Source of the DNA: JACQFK01 sp036383955
Lineage (GTDB): Bacteria > Planctomycetota > MHYJ01 > JACPRB01
Length of the DNA stretch: 64,000 nucleotides
Assembly: GCA_036383955.1 (NCBI GenBank)
Contig: DASVNH010000266.1
Location: 1 to 64,000 of the forward strand
Reading direction: 5' to 3'
Under the pieces are notes generated by a model. It was not told where the DNA came from. It saw nothing but the letters and a program-made list of their open reading frames with translations, and searched no databases. Both the position numbers and the translations under genes were made by a program. This document shows positions 44,320 through 53,280 of this stretch, in pieces (position 1 is the first letter of the stretch; each line of letters starts with the position of its first letter).

Positions 44320-47300
44320 ATGCGGCTTTCCTTCGCGGTCCTGGCGCTGCTGGCGGCGACGGCCTTCGCCGACGACCCGCCCGAGCTCCTCCTGGGCAGC
44401 TTCGACCGCGACCTGGACGCGAAGACCTGGGAGGCCTCCGGCAAGGCCGTCCGCACGCTGGAACCCCGGGATCCCACCGACCTCAACAAGGCCTGCAAGC
44501 TCGTCCTCGAGGGCGGCGGCTACGGCGGCATCTACTCCTACCGCCAGCCCAAGGACTGGAGCGCCTTCGAGGTCCTCTCCGTGGTGGTCTGGTCCCACGA
44601 CCGCCGCGGCCTCGGCATCCGCGTCGACGACGACAACAGCAAGAACTTCGCCACCCGCTACAACGGCGACGCCACCCTCGAGCAGGGACGCAACCTCATC
44701 CAGATCTCCATCAAGGACATGGCCAAGGTCATCAACCCCGCCAAGGTCAAATCCGTGGGCCTCTTCGTCTCCGATCCGCCCAAGGGCCTGACGCTGTACT
44801 TCGACGACATCCGCCTCGGCGCCCGCCTCACCGACAAGGTCGCCTTCATCCCCTACGAGAAGCGGATCGAGCCCGTGCCCTCGACGGACGTCGAAACCCC
44901 CCACTTCCCCCTCGCGAAGCCCCTCGCCGGCGGGCCCCTCAAGGCCCTCGCCGTGTACGACGTCGAGGAAGGCCGCGACCTCGCCGAGCTCATGCAGCGG
45001 ATCGACCTGAAGGTCTCGCCCCTCCTGTGGGCGCGCGACGACGGCGCCCACAAGTGGATCGGCCTGCACTACGGCGAGCGCAGCTACGACCTCAGCCGCC
45101 GCTACCTCGCCAGCACCGCGCAGGGGCCGGAAGCGTTCGACACCCTCCTCCTCCCCACGCCCACCGGCTGGGGCGCGTTCGGCAAGGCCGCCACCGACGC
45201 GATCGTCGACCGCGTGAAGAACCGCGGCGAGGGCCTCGTCCTCGTGTTCCCCTTCCCCGGCGAGAAGGACAAGGCGCCGTGGCCCGACGACCTCAAGTCC
45301 GTCTCCGCGCTGATCGACAGCGAGACCGATTTCCAGCGGGACAACGGCTACGTCCGCTACGCGAACAACGGCCGCGTCATCGGCAAGAAGTGGCGCGTCG
45401 TGAAGGACCATCCGCTCACCCGCGGCGTGCCGCTGGACGCGCTGCCCTTCGAGGCGCTGGAGGTCCAGGCCTACACGCCCGCGCCCGGCGCCGAGGTCCT
45501 CATCGAAACCGAAACCGGCCATCCGGTCCTCGCGGTCCGCGAGGCCGGCAAGGGCCGCGTCGCCACCTTCGGCGTCCGCTGCCGCAGCCTCGCGCCCCAC
45601 GTGCCCGACGCGGGGGCCCGCCGGCAGTGGCGCGACTACCGCTACTGGGAGGTCTTCTACGACCTCCTCGCCCGCGCCGCGCTCTGGACCGCGCGCCGGG
45701 ACCTCGCGACCGAGGGCGAGCCGAAGGCCGTCGAGGTCAAGCACCCGGATCCCAACCTCGCGCTCAAGCGCTGGCCGAGCGGCGCGTGGCGCCTCGACTT
45801 CACGCCGCCCTCCCGCGCGACCATCAAAGTCTCCGCGCCCGAGGTGATCCCCCGCGGCACGAACCTGCGCGTCGCCTTCGAAGGCGAGGCCCGGAAGATC
45901 CGCCTCGTCGACTATGCCGGCGCCCGGCGCCGCACGCTGCTCGAGAAGGACGTCGAGAGCTCCCCGGTGACGCTCTCCACGGAGGGGCTGGAGTCGCTGG
46001 CCCTGGTCGTCGAGGTCGAAGGGGCCTCCGGCGCGCGGGGCGAGGCGACCGTGTACGTCACGCCGGACGCGAGCTGGACCGACTACGAGGTCTACGGCTG
46101 GGGCGCCGGCGGGATCAGCTACCTGCGCGACCATCAGCTCAAGCGCCTGCGCGACTTCGGCCTGACCATGGAGCAGGTGGGCGGCCCGAACGAGGCGCGC
46201 GAGAGCTTCCGCCGCGGCTTCCGCGTCCACGCCATGATCTCGTCCACGGGGATGCACGCGAAGGACTTCGACAAGGTCTTCCGCGAGTACAACAAGACCT
46301 CCGATCCCAGGCTGCTCGTGCGCTCGCCGTCCTTCGCCGACCCGGAGTTCTGGGCCGCCCAATCGAAGACGGCGGAAGCCTGGGCCCGCTCGATGCTCCC
46401 CTTCGCGCCGCTCACGATGTCGCTCGGCGACGAAACCTCGCTCACGAGCTACACCGCCGAGTTCGACTTCGACCGCCACCCGGAGAACGTCCGGGCGTTC
46501 CGCGAGCGGCTGGAGCTGCAATTCAAGGACATCGCCGCCCTCAACGCCGCGCTCGGCGGATCCTGGACGTCCTTCAAGGCCGTCGAGCCCCCGCTCACCG
46601 CCGACGCGAAGAAGTCCGGCGACGCCGGCCTCTGGAACGAGTGGCGCGAACACAACGATTGGCTCTGGACGGGGGCCTTCGCGGGGTATCGCGACACGTT
46701 CTCGAAGCTCTTCCCCGCGGCGCGGCTGAGCGTGTCGGGCACGCAGACCTCGCACGTGTTCAACGGCGTCGACTGGGCGAAGCTCGCCCCCGTGCTCGGC
46801 GCGGCCGCCGACTACACCGGGCGCTTCCAGCTCGCCCAGCGCCTCAGCTTCAACCCGGGCATCCACAGCACGCCCTGGGCCGGCTACGGCCGCGCGGGCC
46901 GCGGGACCGACTACCAGCTCTGGTCGAACCTCACGTTCGACGGCGCGGGCACCGCCTTCTTCTGGTACCCCTCCCTGCTCCATCCGGACTTCAGCTTCAG
47001 CCCGTCGGCGGTCGACTACCGCCGCTCGCTCGCCGTCCTGCGCGAGGGCGTCGGCGCGCAGTACCGCCGGACGAAGCGCCGCTTCTCCCCCGTCGCGATC
47101 CTCTGGAGCGCGCGCAGCCAGCGCGCCGCCTGGCTCGCCGGCAAGATGGCCGAGTTCGTGAAGGCCGAGGCCGACGTCTACGCGGCCCTCGACGACGCGG
47201 GCTACGACCCGTTCTTCATCGCCGACACCGACGTCGCCGGCGACGGGCTCAAGGAAAAGGGCGTCCGCGCCCTGGTCCTGCCCATGACGCTCGCGCTCGG

Positions 47301-48057
47301 CCGCGGCGAGCGCGCGGGCGGCCTCCCCGTCCTCCCCGCCCTGAAGGCCTTCGCCGCCGCCGGCGGCGTCGTCCTCGCCACCCATCCGGCCACGCGGGAC
47401 GAATTCCTCCGGCCGGCCCCGGCCGTCGAACTCGCGAAGCCCTTCGACATCCGCGCGCTGGGCGACGTCCGCCCCTGGGTGCCCGTGAAGGACGTCGACG
47501 GCAAGCCCGTCCCCTCCGTCAGCGTCGTCCGCCACCTCTTCCCCGCCGCGCCCGACGCGGAACTGCTCACGGTGCTCCGCAAGCCCGTCGGCCAGAAGGA
47601 GGTCATCGGCGCGGACGGCGTGGCGTATTCGCTGCCGGATCCTTCCGGCGGTCCGGCGACGCAGCGGATCTCGCTCGACGTCTCGCGCTACGCGGGGAAG
47701 AGGTTCTTCGACGTCCGCCGGCGGGCGCCGCTCGCGCCGAAGGACGGCGCGCTCGTGATCGACATGGACGCGGGCGACGGACGTCCGATCGCGGTCCTGC
47801 CCTACGACGCGCCCGCGCTGAAGCTCGTCGCGACGCGCGAGGGAGACCGGCTGCGGGTGGCCGTGTCCGCTCCCGTCTCCGCGCCCCACGTGATCCGGCT
47901 GGACGTCGGCGGCGACTCCTTGCTCTCGCGCAACCTGGTCCTGGACAAGGGCGAGGCGCGCGCGGAGATCGCGCTGGCCGTCGAGGAGCGCGGTCGCACC
48001 TTCGAGCTGCGGGCGACGGACGTCCTGACCGGCGCGACCGCTTCGCTGAGCAGATAG
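44320..48057 (+). CDS. Giant secreted glycoside-hydrolase-like protein (beta-galactosidase GH42-like core)
   Basis: The 1245-residue protein has a signal peptide (about 1-17, ending AFADD), an N-terminal carbohydrate-binding-like sandwich (about 20-170), a glutamine-amidotransferase-like region (about 200-450), a beta-sandwich (about 480-590), a barrel (about 590-900) with MSLGDETSLTSY and AALGGSWTSF reminiscent of GH42 beta-galactosidases, and C-terminal sandwich domains. The Glu of GDE may be the acid/base; the nucleophile was not identified. Start 44320 gives a clean signal peptide and lies below TATAGT at 44297-44302; ATG 44305 would precede the expected transcript start. Confidence 0.7.
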   Translation: MRLSFAVLALLAATAFADDPPELLLGSFDRDLDAKTWEASGKAVRTLEPRDPTDLNKACKLVLEGGGYGGIYSYRQPKDWSAFEVLSVVVWSHDRRGLGIRVDDDNSKNFATRYNGDATLEQGRNLIQISIKDMAKVINPAKVKSVGLFVSDPPKGLTLYFDDIRLGARLTDKVAFIPYEKRIEPVPSTDVETPHFPLAKPLAGGPLKALAVYDVEEGRDLAELMQRIDLKVSPLLWARDDGAHKWIGLHYGERSYDLSRRYLASTAQGPEAFDTLLLPTPTGWGAFGKAATDAIVDRVKNRGEGLVLVFPFPGEKDKAPWPDDLKSVSALIDSETDFQRDNGYVRYANNGRVIGKKWRVVKDHPLTRGVPLDALPFEALEVQAYTPAPGAEVLIETETGHPVLAVREAGKGRVATFGVRCRSLAPHVPDAGARRQWRDYRYWEVFYDLLARAALWTARRDLATEGEPKAVEVKHPDPNLALKRWPSGAWRLDFTPPSRATIKVSAPEVIPRGTNLRVAFEGEARKIRLVDYAGARRRTLLEKDVESSPVTLSTEGLESLALVVEVEGASGARGEATVYVTPDASWTDYEVYGWGAGGISYLRDHQLKRLRDFGLTMEQVGGPNEARESFRRGFRVHAMISSTGMHAKDFDKVFREYNKTSDPRLLVRSPSFADPEFWAAQSKTAEAWARSMLPFAPLTMSLGDETSLTSYTAEFDFDRHPENVRAFRERLELQFKDIAALNAALGGSWTSFKAVEPPLTADAKKSGDAGLWNEWREHNDWLWTGAFAGYRDTFSKLFPAARLSVSGTQTSHVFNGVDWAKLAPVLGAAADYTGRFQLAQRLSFNPGIHSTPWAGYGRAGRGTDYQLWSNLTFDGAGTAFFWYPSLLHPDFSFSPSAVDYRRSLAVLREGVGAQYRRTKRRFSPVAILWSARSQRAAWLAGKMAEFVKAEADVYAALDDAGYDPFFIADTDVAGDGLKEKGVRALVLPMTLALGRGERAGGLPVLPALKAFAAAGGVVLATHPATRDEFLRPAPAVELAKPFDIRALGDVRPWVPVKDVDGKPVPSVSVVRHLFPAAPDAELLTVLRKPVGQKEVIGADGVAYSLPDPSGGPATQRISLDVSRYAGKRFFDVRRRAPLAPKDGALVIDMDAGDGRPIAVLPYDAPALKLVATREGDRLRVAVSAPVSAPHVIRLDVGGDSLLSRNLVLDKGEARAEIALAVEERGRTFELRATDVLTGATASLSR

Positions 48058-48059
48058 GA

Positions 48060-48191
48060 CCGGGAACCAGGACCAGGACCAGGGTTACGGAATCCCCCCC
48101 CCGCCCCCCCGGGGGGGCATGGGGGGGGACTTCCGAAGGTCCCCCAGGGGATTGAATTGGGCTCCCCCTGGTCCTGTTCCTGGACCTGGGG
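48060..48191. terminator. Nested inverted repeat between convergent genes
   Basis: Outer arms made of GACCAGGACCAGG and its complement (48060-48084 and 48166-48190, some mismatches) enclose an inner stem, CGGAATCCCCCCC against GGGGGGGACTTCCG, and a C8/G8 core. It fills the gap between the giant glycosidase-like gene and the next minus-strand gene and should end both transcripts. Confidence 0.7.
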
Positions 48192-48196
48192 TACCG

Positions 48197-49141
48197 CTAC
48201 TTGGCCGGCTCGAGCTTCAATGTAGGCAGCGCGGCGCGGAGGGCCTTGAGGCCCGCGGCGTCCGGCCCGGACGCGAAGACGTGGAGCAGGCGCTCGCGGG
48301 AGTCCGGCAGCGGAAGGATCGCCTCCGCGAAATGGGCGTCGACGCCCTTCCACAGCTGCCACTGGACGTCCTTCTCCAGGCACTTCCCGGCCTCCTCCGC
48401 GACCTGGACGGGCGGGTCCGCCCGCTCGTGGTGGAAGCGCGGATGGCCCCCGACGTACACGCCGATCAGCGGGCGCGGGCGGCCCAGCGGGACGAGGCGG
48501 ACGAGCGACGCCACCTTGAAGTCCGGGCCCTTCTGGGTCGTCAGCACGAAACCTTCAGAGAGCTCGATCGTGAGCTTGCGGCCTTCGACCTCGTGGAGGA
48601 CGCGACGTCCGGCGGCGACGGCCAGCTCGCGCTTTCCCGGCGCCACGCTCTCGGCGATCTTCTTCGCCAGGGCGGCGGCGCCGGCCAGGTCCTTGGCCGC
48701 TTCGGGGTTCGCGTAGATCGCGACGTGCTGGACGGTCCGGTCCTCCCGCGCCGTGAAGAGGCCGAGGAGGAAGACGGCGTCCTGGGCCGGATCGATCTCC
48801 GCGGGGGCGATCGAGCAGGCGCGGAGGCCCTTGAGGTCGAAGGGAGCGACGGTGAACTTGCCTTCCCAGGTCTTCACGACGCCGCGGACGTCGTTCACGA
48901 GGTCGTCGCCGGCCGTCTCGAGCTGCTCATAGGCCATGATCACGAACTTGCGGGCGCCGGATGTCCAGACGACGCGGGTCTCCCGCTCGTCGGCCTCGGG
49001 CGCGGACATGAGGCCGCGGGAGCGGGGCTCGAGGACCGCGCCGGCGGGAAAGCGGGCCGTCAGGCGCCCGGCGAGGAGCGAGAGAGGCGGGTCGGCGAGG
49101 TCGTCCTGGACCGCCGCCAGCGCCAGCAGGAAAGGGATCAC
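48197..49141 (-). CDS. Secreted protein of unknown function
   Basis: The 314-residue product starts at a GTG giving VIPFLLALAAVQ, a short signal peptide; no better start lies nearer. The mature part has alternating strands and helices, including LTARFPAGAVLEPRSRG, ACSIAPAEIDPAQDAVFLLGLFTARE and VGGHPRFHHERADPPVQVAEEAGK. I do not recognise the family; the layout suggests a small alpha/beta protein similar to those analysing 'PsbP-like' folds, but this is weak. It lies 20 nt below the Pro-rich secreted protein gene on the same strand. Confidence 0.65.
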   Translation of the reverse strand: MIPFLLALAAVQDDLADPPLSLLAGRLTARFPAGAVLEPRSRGLMSAPEADERETRVVWTSGARKFVIMAYEQLETAGDDLVNDVRGVVKTWEGKFTVAPFDLKGLRACSIAPAEIDPAQDAVFLLGLFTAREDRTVQHVAIYANPEAAKDLAGAAALAKKIAESVAPGKRELAVAAGRRVLHEVEGRKLTIELSEGFVLTTQKGPDFKVASLVRLVPLGRPRPLIGVYVGGHPRFHHERADPPVQVAEEAGKCLEKDVQWQLWKGVDAHFAEAILPLPDSRERLLHVFASGPDAAGLKALRAALPTLKLEPAK

Positions 49142-49161
49142 GGTTACTAGACGCCGGCCGC

Positions 49162-49710
49162 TTACTTCTTGGCGCCGCCGCGGTTGCCGGGCTTGCCCGG
49201 GCGCGTGCCGGGGCCGTCGTTCACGGGCGGATTGCCCGGGGGCTGGGGATCGACGCCGTTGCCGACGCCGTTGTTCCCTTTCGGACGATCCTTGCCCTTG
49301 CCGGGGTGATCGGGGCGGGACTCGGTGTCGCCGGGCGGACGAGGCGCGTCCCCATGGCAGCGGCACTCGCAGGCATGGCCTTTCTTGTCCGGATGATCCG
49401 GCCGGGCGTCGCCGTGCTTGGGCGGCTTGCCGTCCTTGTCCTTGTCCTTGTCTTTGTCCTTGGGCGGCTTGTTGCCGGGCCGGCCCGGGCCGGACTCGAC
49501 GCCGTCGTTCACGGGCGGCTGGCCGGGGGGCTGGGGATCCACGCCGTTGCCGACGCCGTTGTTGCCGGGCGGGGGCTTGACGGCCTCGGGAGGGCACTCG
49601 CAGGCGCAGCCGCCGGGACGCCGCTTGGGCTCATCCTTCCGCGCGTCCTGGCTCCAGGCCGCGCCGGATCCGCAGAGAACCAGAGCCGCCGCCGCGAGCG
49701 TTTTCATCAT
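49162..49710 (-). CDS. Secreted Pro/Gly-rich repeat protein with NGVGNG motifs
   Basis: The 182-residue protein has a signal peptide (MMKTLAAAALVLCGSGAAWS), then two copies of a roughly 30-residue module, each beginning GNNGVGNGVDPQPPG and continuing PPVNDG, separated by a (KD)n run and two Cys clusters (ACECPP, ACECRCH). The module motif is, from memory, found near the end of unrelated secreted proteins in many bacteria, without a set function; a flexible, possibly calcium-binding or surface-attached role is plausible. The DNA repeats (49218-49281 and 49507-49570) are correspondingly similar. TAAACT lies just above the ATG pair and AAGGA is weakly present. Confidence 0.75.
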   Translation of the reverse strand: MMKTLAAAALVLCGSGAAWSQDARKDEPKRRPGGCACECPPEAVKPPPGNNGVGNGVDPQPPGQPPVNDGVESGPGRPGNKPPKDKDKDKDKDGKPPKHGDARPDHPDKKGHACECRCHGDAPRPPGDTESRPDHPGKGKDRPKGNNGVGNGVDPQPPGNPPVNDGPGTRPGKPGNRGGAKK

Positions 49711-49795
49711 CGTCCTTAGTTTATCCGGGCCGGATCCGGCGTGGACGCGGAACATGAAAATATGGACGCCCGGGTCGAAACGTCCTATTTTCTCA

Positions 49796-49810
49796 ACTGG
49801 TCAGACCACT
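49796..49810. promoter_or_regulatory. Candidate FadR/FCD-type operator upstream of the MFS operon
   Basis: ACTGGTCAGACCACT contains the perfect palindrome TGGTCAGACCA (49798-49808), which fits T-N-G-T-(3)-A-C-N-A, the pattern of FCD-type GntR operators and nearly the FadR site itself. It lies 28-40 nt before the ATG of the transporter gene, a position suited to repression. The regulator is not adjacent; the GntR protein of 19602 is one candidate. Confidence 0.55.
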
Positions 49811-49836
49811 TGTCCTGTTGGAGCGTAGGGTAAACG

Positions 49837-51090
49837 ATGGAAGCCGAGGTCCTCCCCGCCGCCGCGCCGGCGACGGCCGCTCCGGAGCGGAGCCGCCGCG
49901 GGATCATCGGTTTCGCGGTCACGCTGGCGATCATCACCTACGTCGACCGCATCTGCCTCATGAAGGCGGCGCCGTTCATCCAAAGCGACCTGAAGATCGG
50001 CGACGCGGCGATGGGCTGGGTCTTCGCCGTCTTCCCCCTGACCTACGGGCTCTTCGAAGTCCCCTGGGGCTGGCTGGGCGACCGCATCGGTCCGAAGAAG
50101 GTGCTGCTGCGCATCGTGCTGGCCTGGTCCTTCTTCACCGCCGCGACCGGCTGGACGTGGAACTTCCTTTCCATTCTCGTGACCCGGGCGCTGTTCGGCG
50201 TCGGCGAAGCGGGCTGCTTCCCCAATCTCACGAAGGCCTTCTCCACGCGCCTGCCGCGCGACGAGCGCGTCCGCGCCCAGGGCATCCTCTGGCTCAGCGC
50301 GCGCTGGGGCGGGGCCTTCACGCCGCTCGTGGTCGTCTGGATCATGACGCTCACGTCCTGGCGCCGCTCGTTCGAGATCTTTGGCGCGATCGGCGTCATC
50401 TGGGCTCTGGTGTTCTGGTGGAAGTACCGCGAAGAGCGGACCGAGCCGGCGCCGGCGGGCCTGTCCCACGCCGACCGCCGCTTCTGGCGCCTGCTCCTTT
50501 TCTCGCCGCGCGTCTGGCTGCTCTGCCTCCAGTACTTCCTCATGAACTACGGGGCCTACCTCTACGTCACCTGGCTGCCGAAGTTCTTCAAGGACAAGTG
50601 GGGCGTCGGCGGGAACCTCGCCGCCGTGCTGGACGGGACGCCCCTCTTCTTCATGGGCCTGGGCTCGCTCGCCGCCGGCGTCCTCCTGGGCCGCGCGGGC
50701 GGCGCCGCCTGGCGCAAGCGCTTCGCCATCGCCGGCTACCTGGCCTCGTTCACGTTCATCCTGCTCGCCGCGGGGATGCCGGGGCCGATCGCCGCCGCGC
50801 TCATGCTCGGCCTCGCCGGCTTCGCCAGCGACCTCGTCATGCCCGCCAGCTGGGGCGCCTGCATGGACATGGGCGGCCGCTACGCCGGCACCCTCTCCGC
50901 CTTCATGAACATGCTGGGCTGCCTGGGCGCGGGCCTCTTTCCGGTCGTCGCGCCCCGCCTCATGGCCGCCACCGGCAACAACTGGACCCTCGTCCTCGTA
51001 CTCAACGCCGTCGCCTACCTGGCCGCCGCCGCCTGCTGGCTGGTTCTCAAGACCGACACCCCCCTGGTCCCCGAGGAGGCCCGCTCATGA
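49837..51090 (+). CDS. MFS transporter of the anion:cation symporter (hexuronate/aldarate) type
   Basis: The 417-residue protein has about 12 membrane helices and the MFS loop motif GWLGDRIGPKKVLL (between helices 2 and 3). The opening GIIGFAVTLAIITYVDRICLMKAAPFIQSDLKI with YVDR is typical of the ACS family, which imports galactonate, glucarate or hexuronates with protons. It overlaps the deacylase gene (ATGA) and heads an operon with an enolase-superfamily enzyme, making sugar-acid import likely. The candidate operator at 49798-49808 suggests FCD-type control. Confidence 0.9.
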   Translation: MEAEVLPAAAPATAAPERSRRGIIGFAVTLAIITYVDRICLMKAAPFIQSDLKIGDAAMGWVFAVFPLTYGLFEVPWGWLGDRIGPKKVLLRIVLAWSFFTAATGWTWNFLSILVTRALFGVGEAGCFPNLTKAFSTRLPRDERVRAQGILWLSARWGGAFTPLVVVWIMTLTSWRRSFEIFGAIGVIWALVFWWKYREERTEPAPAGLSHADRRFWRLLLFSPRVWLLCLQYFLMNYGAYLYVTWLPKFFKDKWGVGGNLAAVLDGTPLFFMGLGSLAAGVLLGRAGGAAWRKRFAIAGYLASFTFILLAAGMPGPIAAALMLGLAGFASDLVMPASWGACMDMGGRYAGTLSAFMNMLGCLGAGLFPVVAPRLMAATGNNWTLVLVLNAVAYLAAAACWLVLKTDTPLVPEEARS

Positions 51091-52103
51091 GCCGCGCCAT
51101 CGTCAGCCCCGAAGGTCTCGACTTCTCGAGCCCCGGACGTCGCGACTACTTCGTCAAGCTCGAGCACACGTCGATCTGGGCCCATCACCTCATTCCCGTG
51201 ACCGTGATCGTCGGCCCCCAGGCCGAGAAGGGCCGCGGCCTCCTCGCCACCGGCTCCACCCACGGCGACGAGATCGAAGGGCCCGCCGCCCTCAAGCACC
51301 TCCTGCGGGAGATCCGGACGGAGGACGTCCTGGGCCGCCTCGTCCTCGTCCCCGTCCTCAACGTCATGGCCTTCCGCGCCAACCGGCGCGAGACGCCCGA
51401 CGACGGCGGCAACCTCAACCGCGCGTTTCCCGGCGACGCCCGCGGCAGCGTCACCTATCGCCTCGCCGACTTCGTCACGCGCTTCCTCTTCCCCCAGGTC
51501 CACGTCGTGCTCGACCTCCATTCGGGCGGCGAGGTCGCCCGCTTCCCCGAAACCGCCAACGTGCACCTCATGAAGGATCCCGTCCAGCGGAAGGCCATGG
51601 AGGAGACGGCGCGCGGCTTCGGCACGCGCTTCATCATGGTCTACCAGAACCAGACGCCCGGCCTGCTGACGGGGCTGGCGGAGGACCTCGGCAAGATCAG
51701 CGTGGGCTCCGAGCTGGGCTGGGGCCGGGCGCTGCAGCCCGGCGGCGTCAGCATGGGACGTCAGGGCGTCCTCAACGCGGCGATCCGCCAGGGCCAGCTG
51801 CGCGGCGAGCCGCTGAGCGTCAACACCCCCGCCGCCGAGCAGATCCTGGTCGACACGTCCGATCCGGCCTCGAACCACCTGTCGCCGTTCGAGGGGGTCT
51901 TCGAGCCGACGGTCCGGCTCGGCGAGGCCGTCAAGAAAGGCCAGCGGGTCGCCTGGCTGCACGACTTCAACCGGATCGACGAGCCGCCGCTCGAGCTGAC
52001 GGCCGGCCACGACGGCTACGTCATCTGCCAGGCCTGGAACGCGCGCGTCATCCAGGGCCAGGTCATCACCCAGATCGGCAGGAAATTGGAGTGGGCCCGA
52101 TGA
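51087..52103 (+). CDS. Succinylglutamate desuccinylase/aspartoacylase-family metallohydrolase
   Basis: The 338-residue protein has the zinc-carboxypeptidase fold of AstE/ASPA enzymes: GSTHGDEIEGPAAL (zinc ligands His and Glu), NVMAFRANRRETPDDGGNLNRAFPG, VVLDLHSGGEVARF with a further ligand His, and a catalytic Glu region in VGSELGWG. A C-terminal beta domain (about 260-338) ends in GYVICQAWNARVIQGQVI. Such enzymes remove N- or O-acyl groups; in a sugar-acid operon it may process an acylated or conjugated substrate. Overlaps both neighbours by 4 nt. Confidence 0.88.
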   Translation: MSRAIVSPEGLDFSSPGRRDYFVKLEHTSIWAHHLIPVTVIVGPQAEKGRGLLATGSTHGDEIEGPAALKHLLREIRTEDVLGRLVLVPVLNVMAFRANRRETPDDGGNLNRAFPGDARGSVTYRLADFVTRFLFPQVHVVLDLHSGGEVARFPETANVHLMKDPVQRKAMEETARGFGTRFIMVYQNQTPGLLTGLAEDLGKISVGSELGWGRALQPGGVSMGRQGVLNAAIRQGQLRGEPLSVNTPAAEQILVDTSDPASNHLSPFEGVFEPTVRLGEAVKKGQRVAWLHDFNRIDEPPLELTAGHDGYVICQAWNARVIQGQVITQIGRKLEWAR

Positions 52104-53221
52104 AGATCGTCGACGTCAAAGCGATTCCGCTCCGCGGCCACACGCACGACACCGGCTGGCCCGGCGGCACCGATCCGAACGAGCAGATGAACACGCTCGT
52201 CGAGATCCGGACCGACGAGGGCCCCGCCGGGATCGGCAGCTGCTTCAACAGCCTGCCCTTCATCGAAGCCTCGCTCACCCTCCTCAAGCCGCTGCTGATC
52301 GGCGAGACCGCCGTCGAAGCCGAGCGCGTCTCGGAGAAGCTGCGGCAGCACACCTTCTGGCAGGGCCGCGGCGGGCCCGTCGAGCACGCCATCAGCGGCC
52401 TCGACATCGCCCTCTGGGACCTGATGGGCAAGATCCTCGGCCAGCCGGTCTCGCGCCTGCTCGGCGGCAACTACCGCTCCCGCCTCAAGCCCTACGCGTC
52501 CATCCTCTTCGATCAGCCCGCCGTGCTGCGGGAGAAGCTGCTCGAGCAGACCTCCCGCGGCTTCAAAGCCATCAAGATGGGCTGGCGCCCCTTCGGCCGC
52601 GTCAGCCGCAAGCTCGACGAAACCCTCATCCGCACCGCCCGCGACACCGTCGGGGAGGACGTCGAGCTCATGGTCGACGCCGGCGGCAGCGAGCAGTTCT
52701 GGCCCCACGGCGTGTCGTGGGCCCGCGAGACCGCCAAGATGCTCGGCGAGCACGGCGTCGTCTGGTTCGAGGAGGCCCTCAAGCCGGACGATCTCGACGG
52801 CTTCAAGGAGCTCCGCGCGACGTCGCCGGTCCTCATCGCCACCGGAGAAGTTTTCACGCGCCGGCAGACCTTCCAGCCCTTCATCACGCAGCGGGCGCTC
52901 GACATCATCCAGCCGGACATGACCAAGTGCGGCGGGCTGAGCGAGGGACGTCGCATGGGCTGGATGGCCTACGACCACGGCGTGAAGCTGGTCCCGCACG
53001 GCTGGAACACCGCGATCGGCGTGGCGGCCGACCTCGCGCTGACCGCGGCCCTGCCGGTCGCCACCTGGGTCGAGTACCAGACCGGCGTGCCGTACATCGA
53101 GCAGCTCATCGAGCCGCCGTTCAAGCTGGACGCCGACGGCCTCCTGCCCGTCCCGACCGGCCCGGGCCTGGGCGTCACGCTGAATCCCGACGCGGTCGCC
53201 CGCTTTTCGAGGAAGAGCTAA
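52100..53221 (+). CDS. Enolase-superfamily (mandelate racemase-type) sugar-acid enzyme
   Basis: The 373-residue protein has the capping domain (1-130) with HAISGLDIALWDLMGKILG, the FKAIKMGWRPFG lysine strand (KxK), metal ligands Asp in LMVDAGGSEQFW, Glu in VWFEEALKPDD and Glu in ATGEVFTRR, and the His of LVPHGWNTAIG, giving acid-base residues on both barrel faces as in mandelate-racemase-type racemases or dehydratases. Substrate unknown; transporter linkage suggests a hexonate or aldarate. It is a different subgroup from the dehydratase at 13230. Its end abuts a small imperfect hairpin (53223-53241). Confidence 0.87.
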   Translation: MKIVDVKAIPLRGHTHDTGWPGGTDPNEQMNTLVEIRTDEGPAGIGSCFNSLPFIEASLTLLKPLLIGETAVEAERVSEKLRQHTFWQGRGGPVEHAISGLDIALWDLMGKILGQPVSRLLGGNYRSRLKPYASILFDQPAVLREKLLEQTSRGFKAIKMGWRPFGRVSRKLDETLIRTARDTVGEDVELMVDAGGSEQFWPHGVSWARETAKMLGEHGVVWFEEALKPDDLDGFKELRATSPVLIATGEVFTRRQTFQPFITQRALDIIQPDMTKCGGLSEGRRMGWMAYDHGVKLVPHGWNTAIGVAADLALTAALPVATWVEYQTGVPYIEQLIEPPFKLDADGLLPVPTGPGLGVTLNPDAVARFSRKS

Positions 53222-53222
53222 C

Positions 53223-53241
53223 GTTTTAGCGACGCTAGAAC
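53223..53241. terminator. Imperfect hairpin at the end of the transporter operon
   Basis: GTTTTAGCG and CGCTAGAAC form a 9-bp stem with one mismatch around a single A. The words GCTAACGTTTT (53217-53227, including the TAA stop) match the arm of the large palindrome at 2203-2255. Confidence 0.5.
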
Positions 53242-53242
53242 A

Positions 53243-53271
53243 TTACATCCAGGCCCCCCGCGAGGTATGAT
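53243..53271 (+). promoter_or_regulatory. Promoter of the DUF4388 gene
   Basis: -35-like TTACAT (53243-53248), a 17-nt spacer and -10 TATGAT (53266-53271). ATG 53281 follows 9 nt after the -10, so the leader is about 3 nt or absent. Confidence 0.5.
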
Positions 53272-53280
53272 TCGGGGCCC

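Noticed and set aside
49441..49470. Lysine-aspartate codon run as a slippage-prone microsatellite signal
   Set aside because: The tandem codons are readable as (KD)n in the secreted protein and gave no further evidence of phase variation, because they lie in frame without an alternative start.
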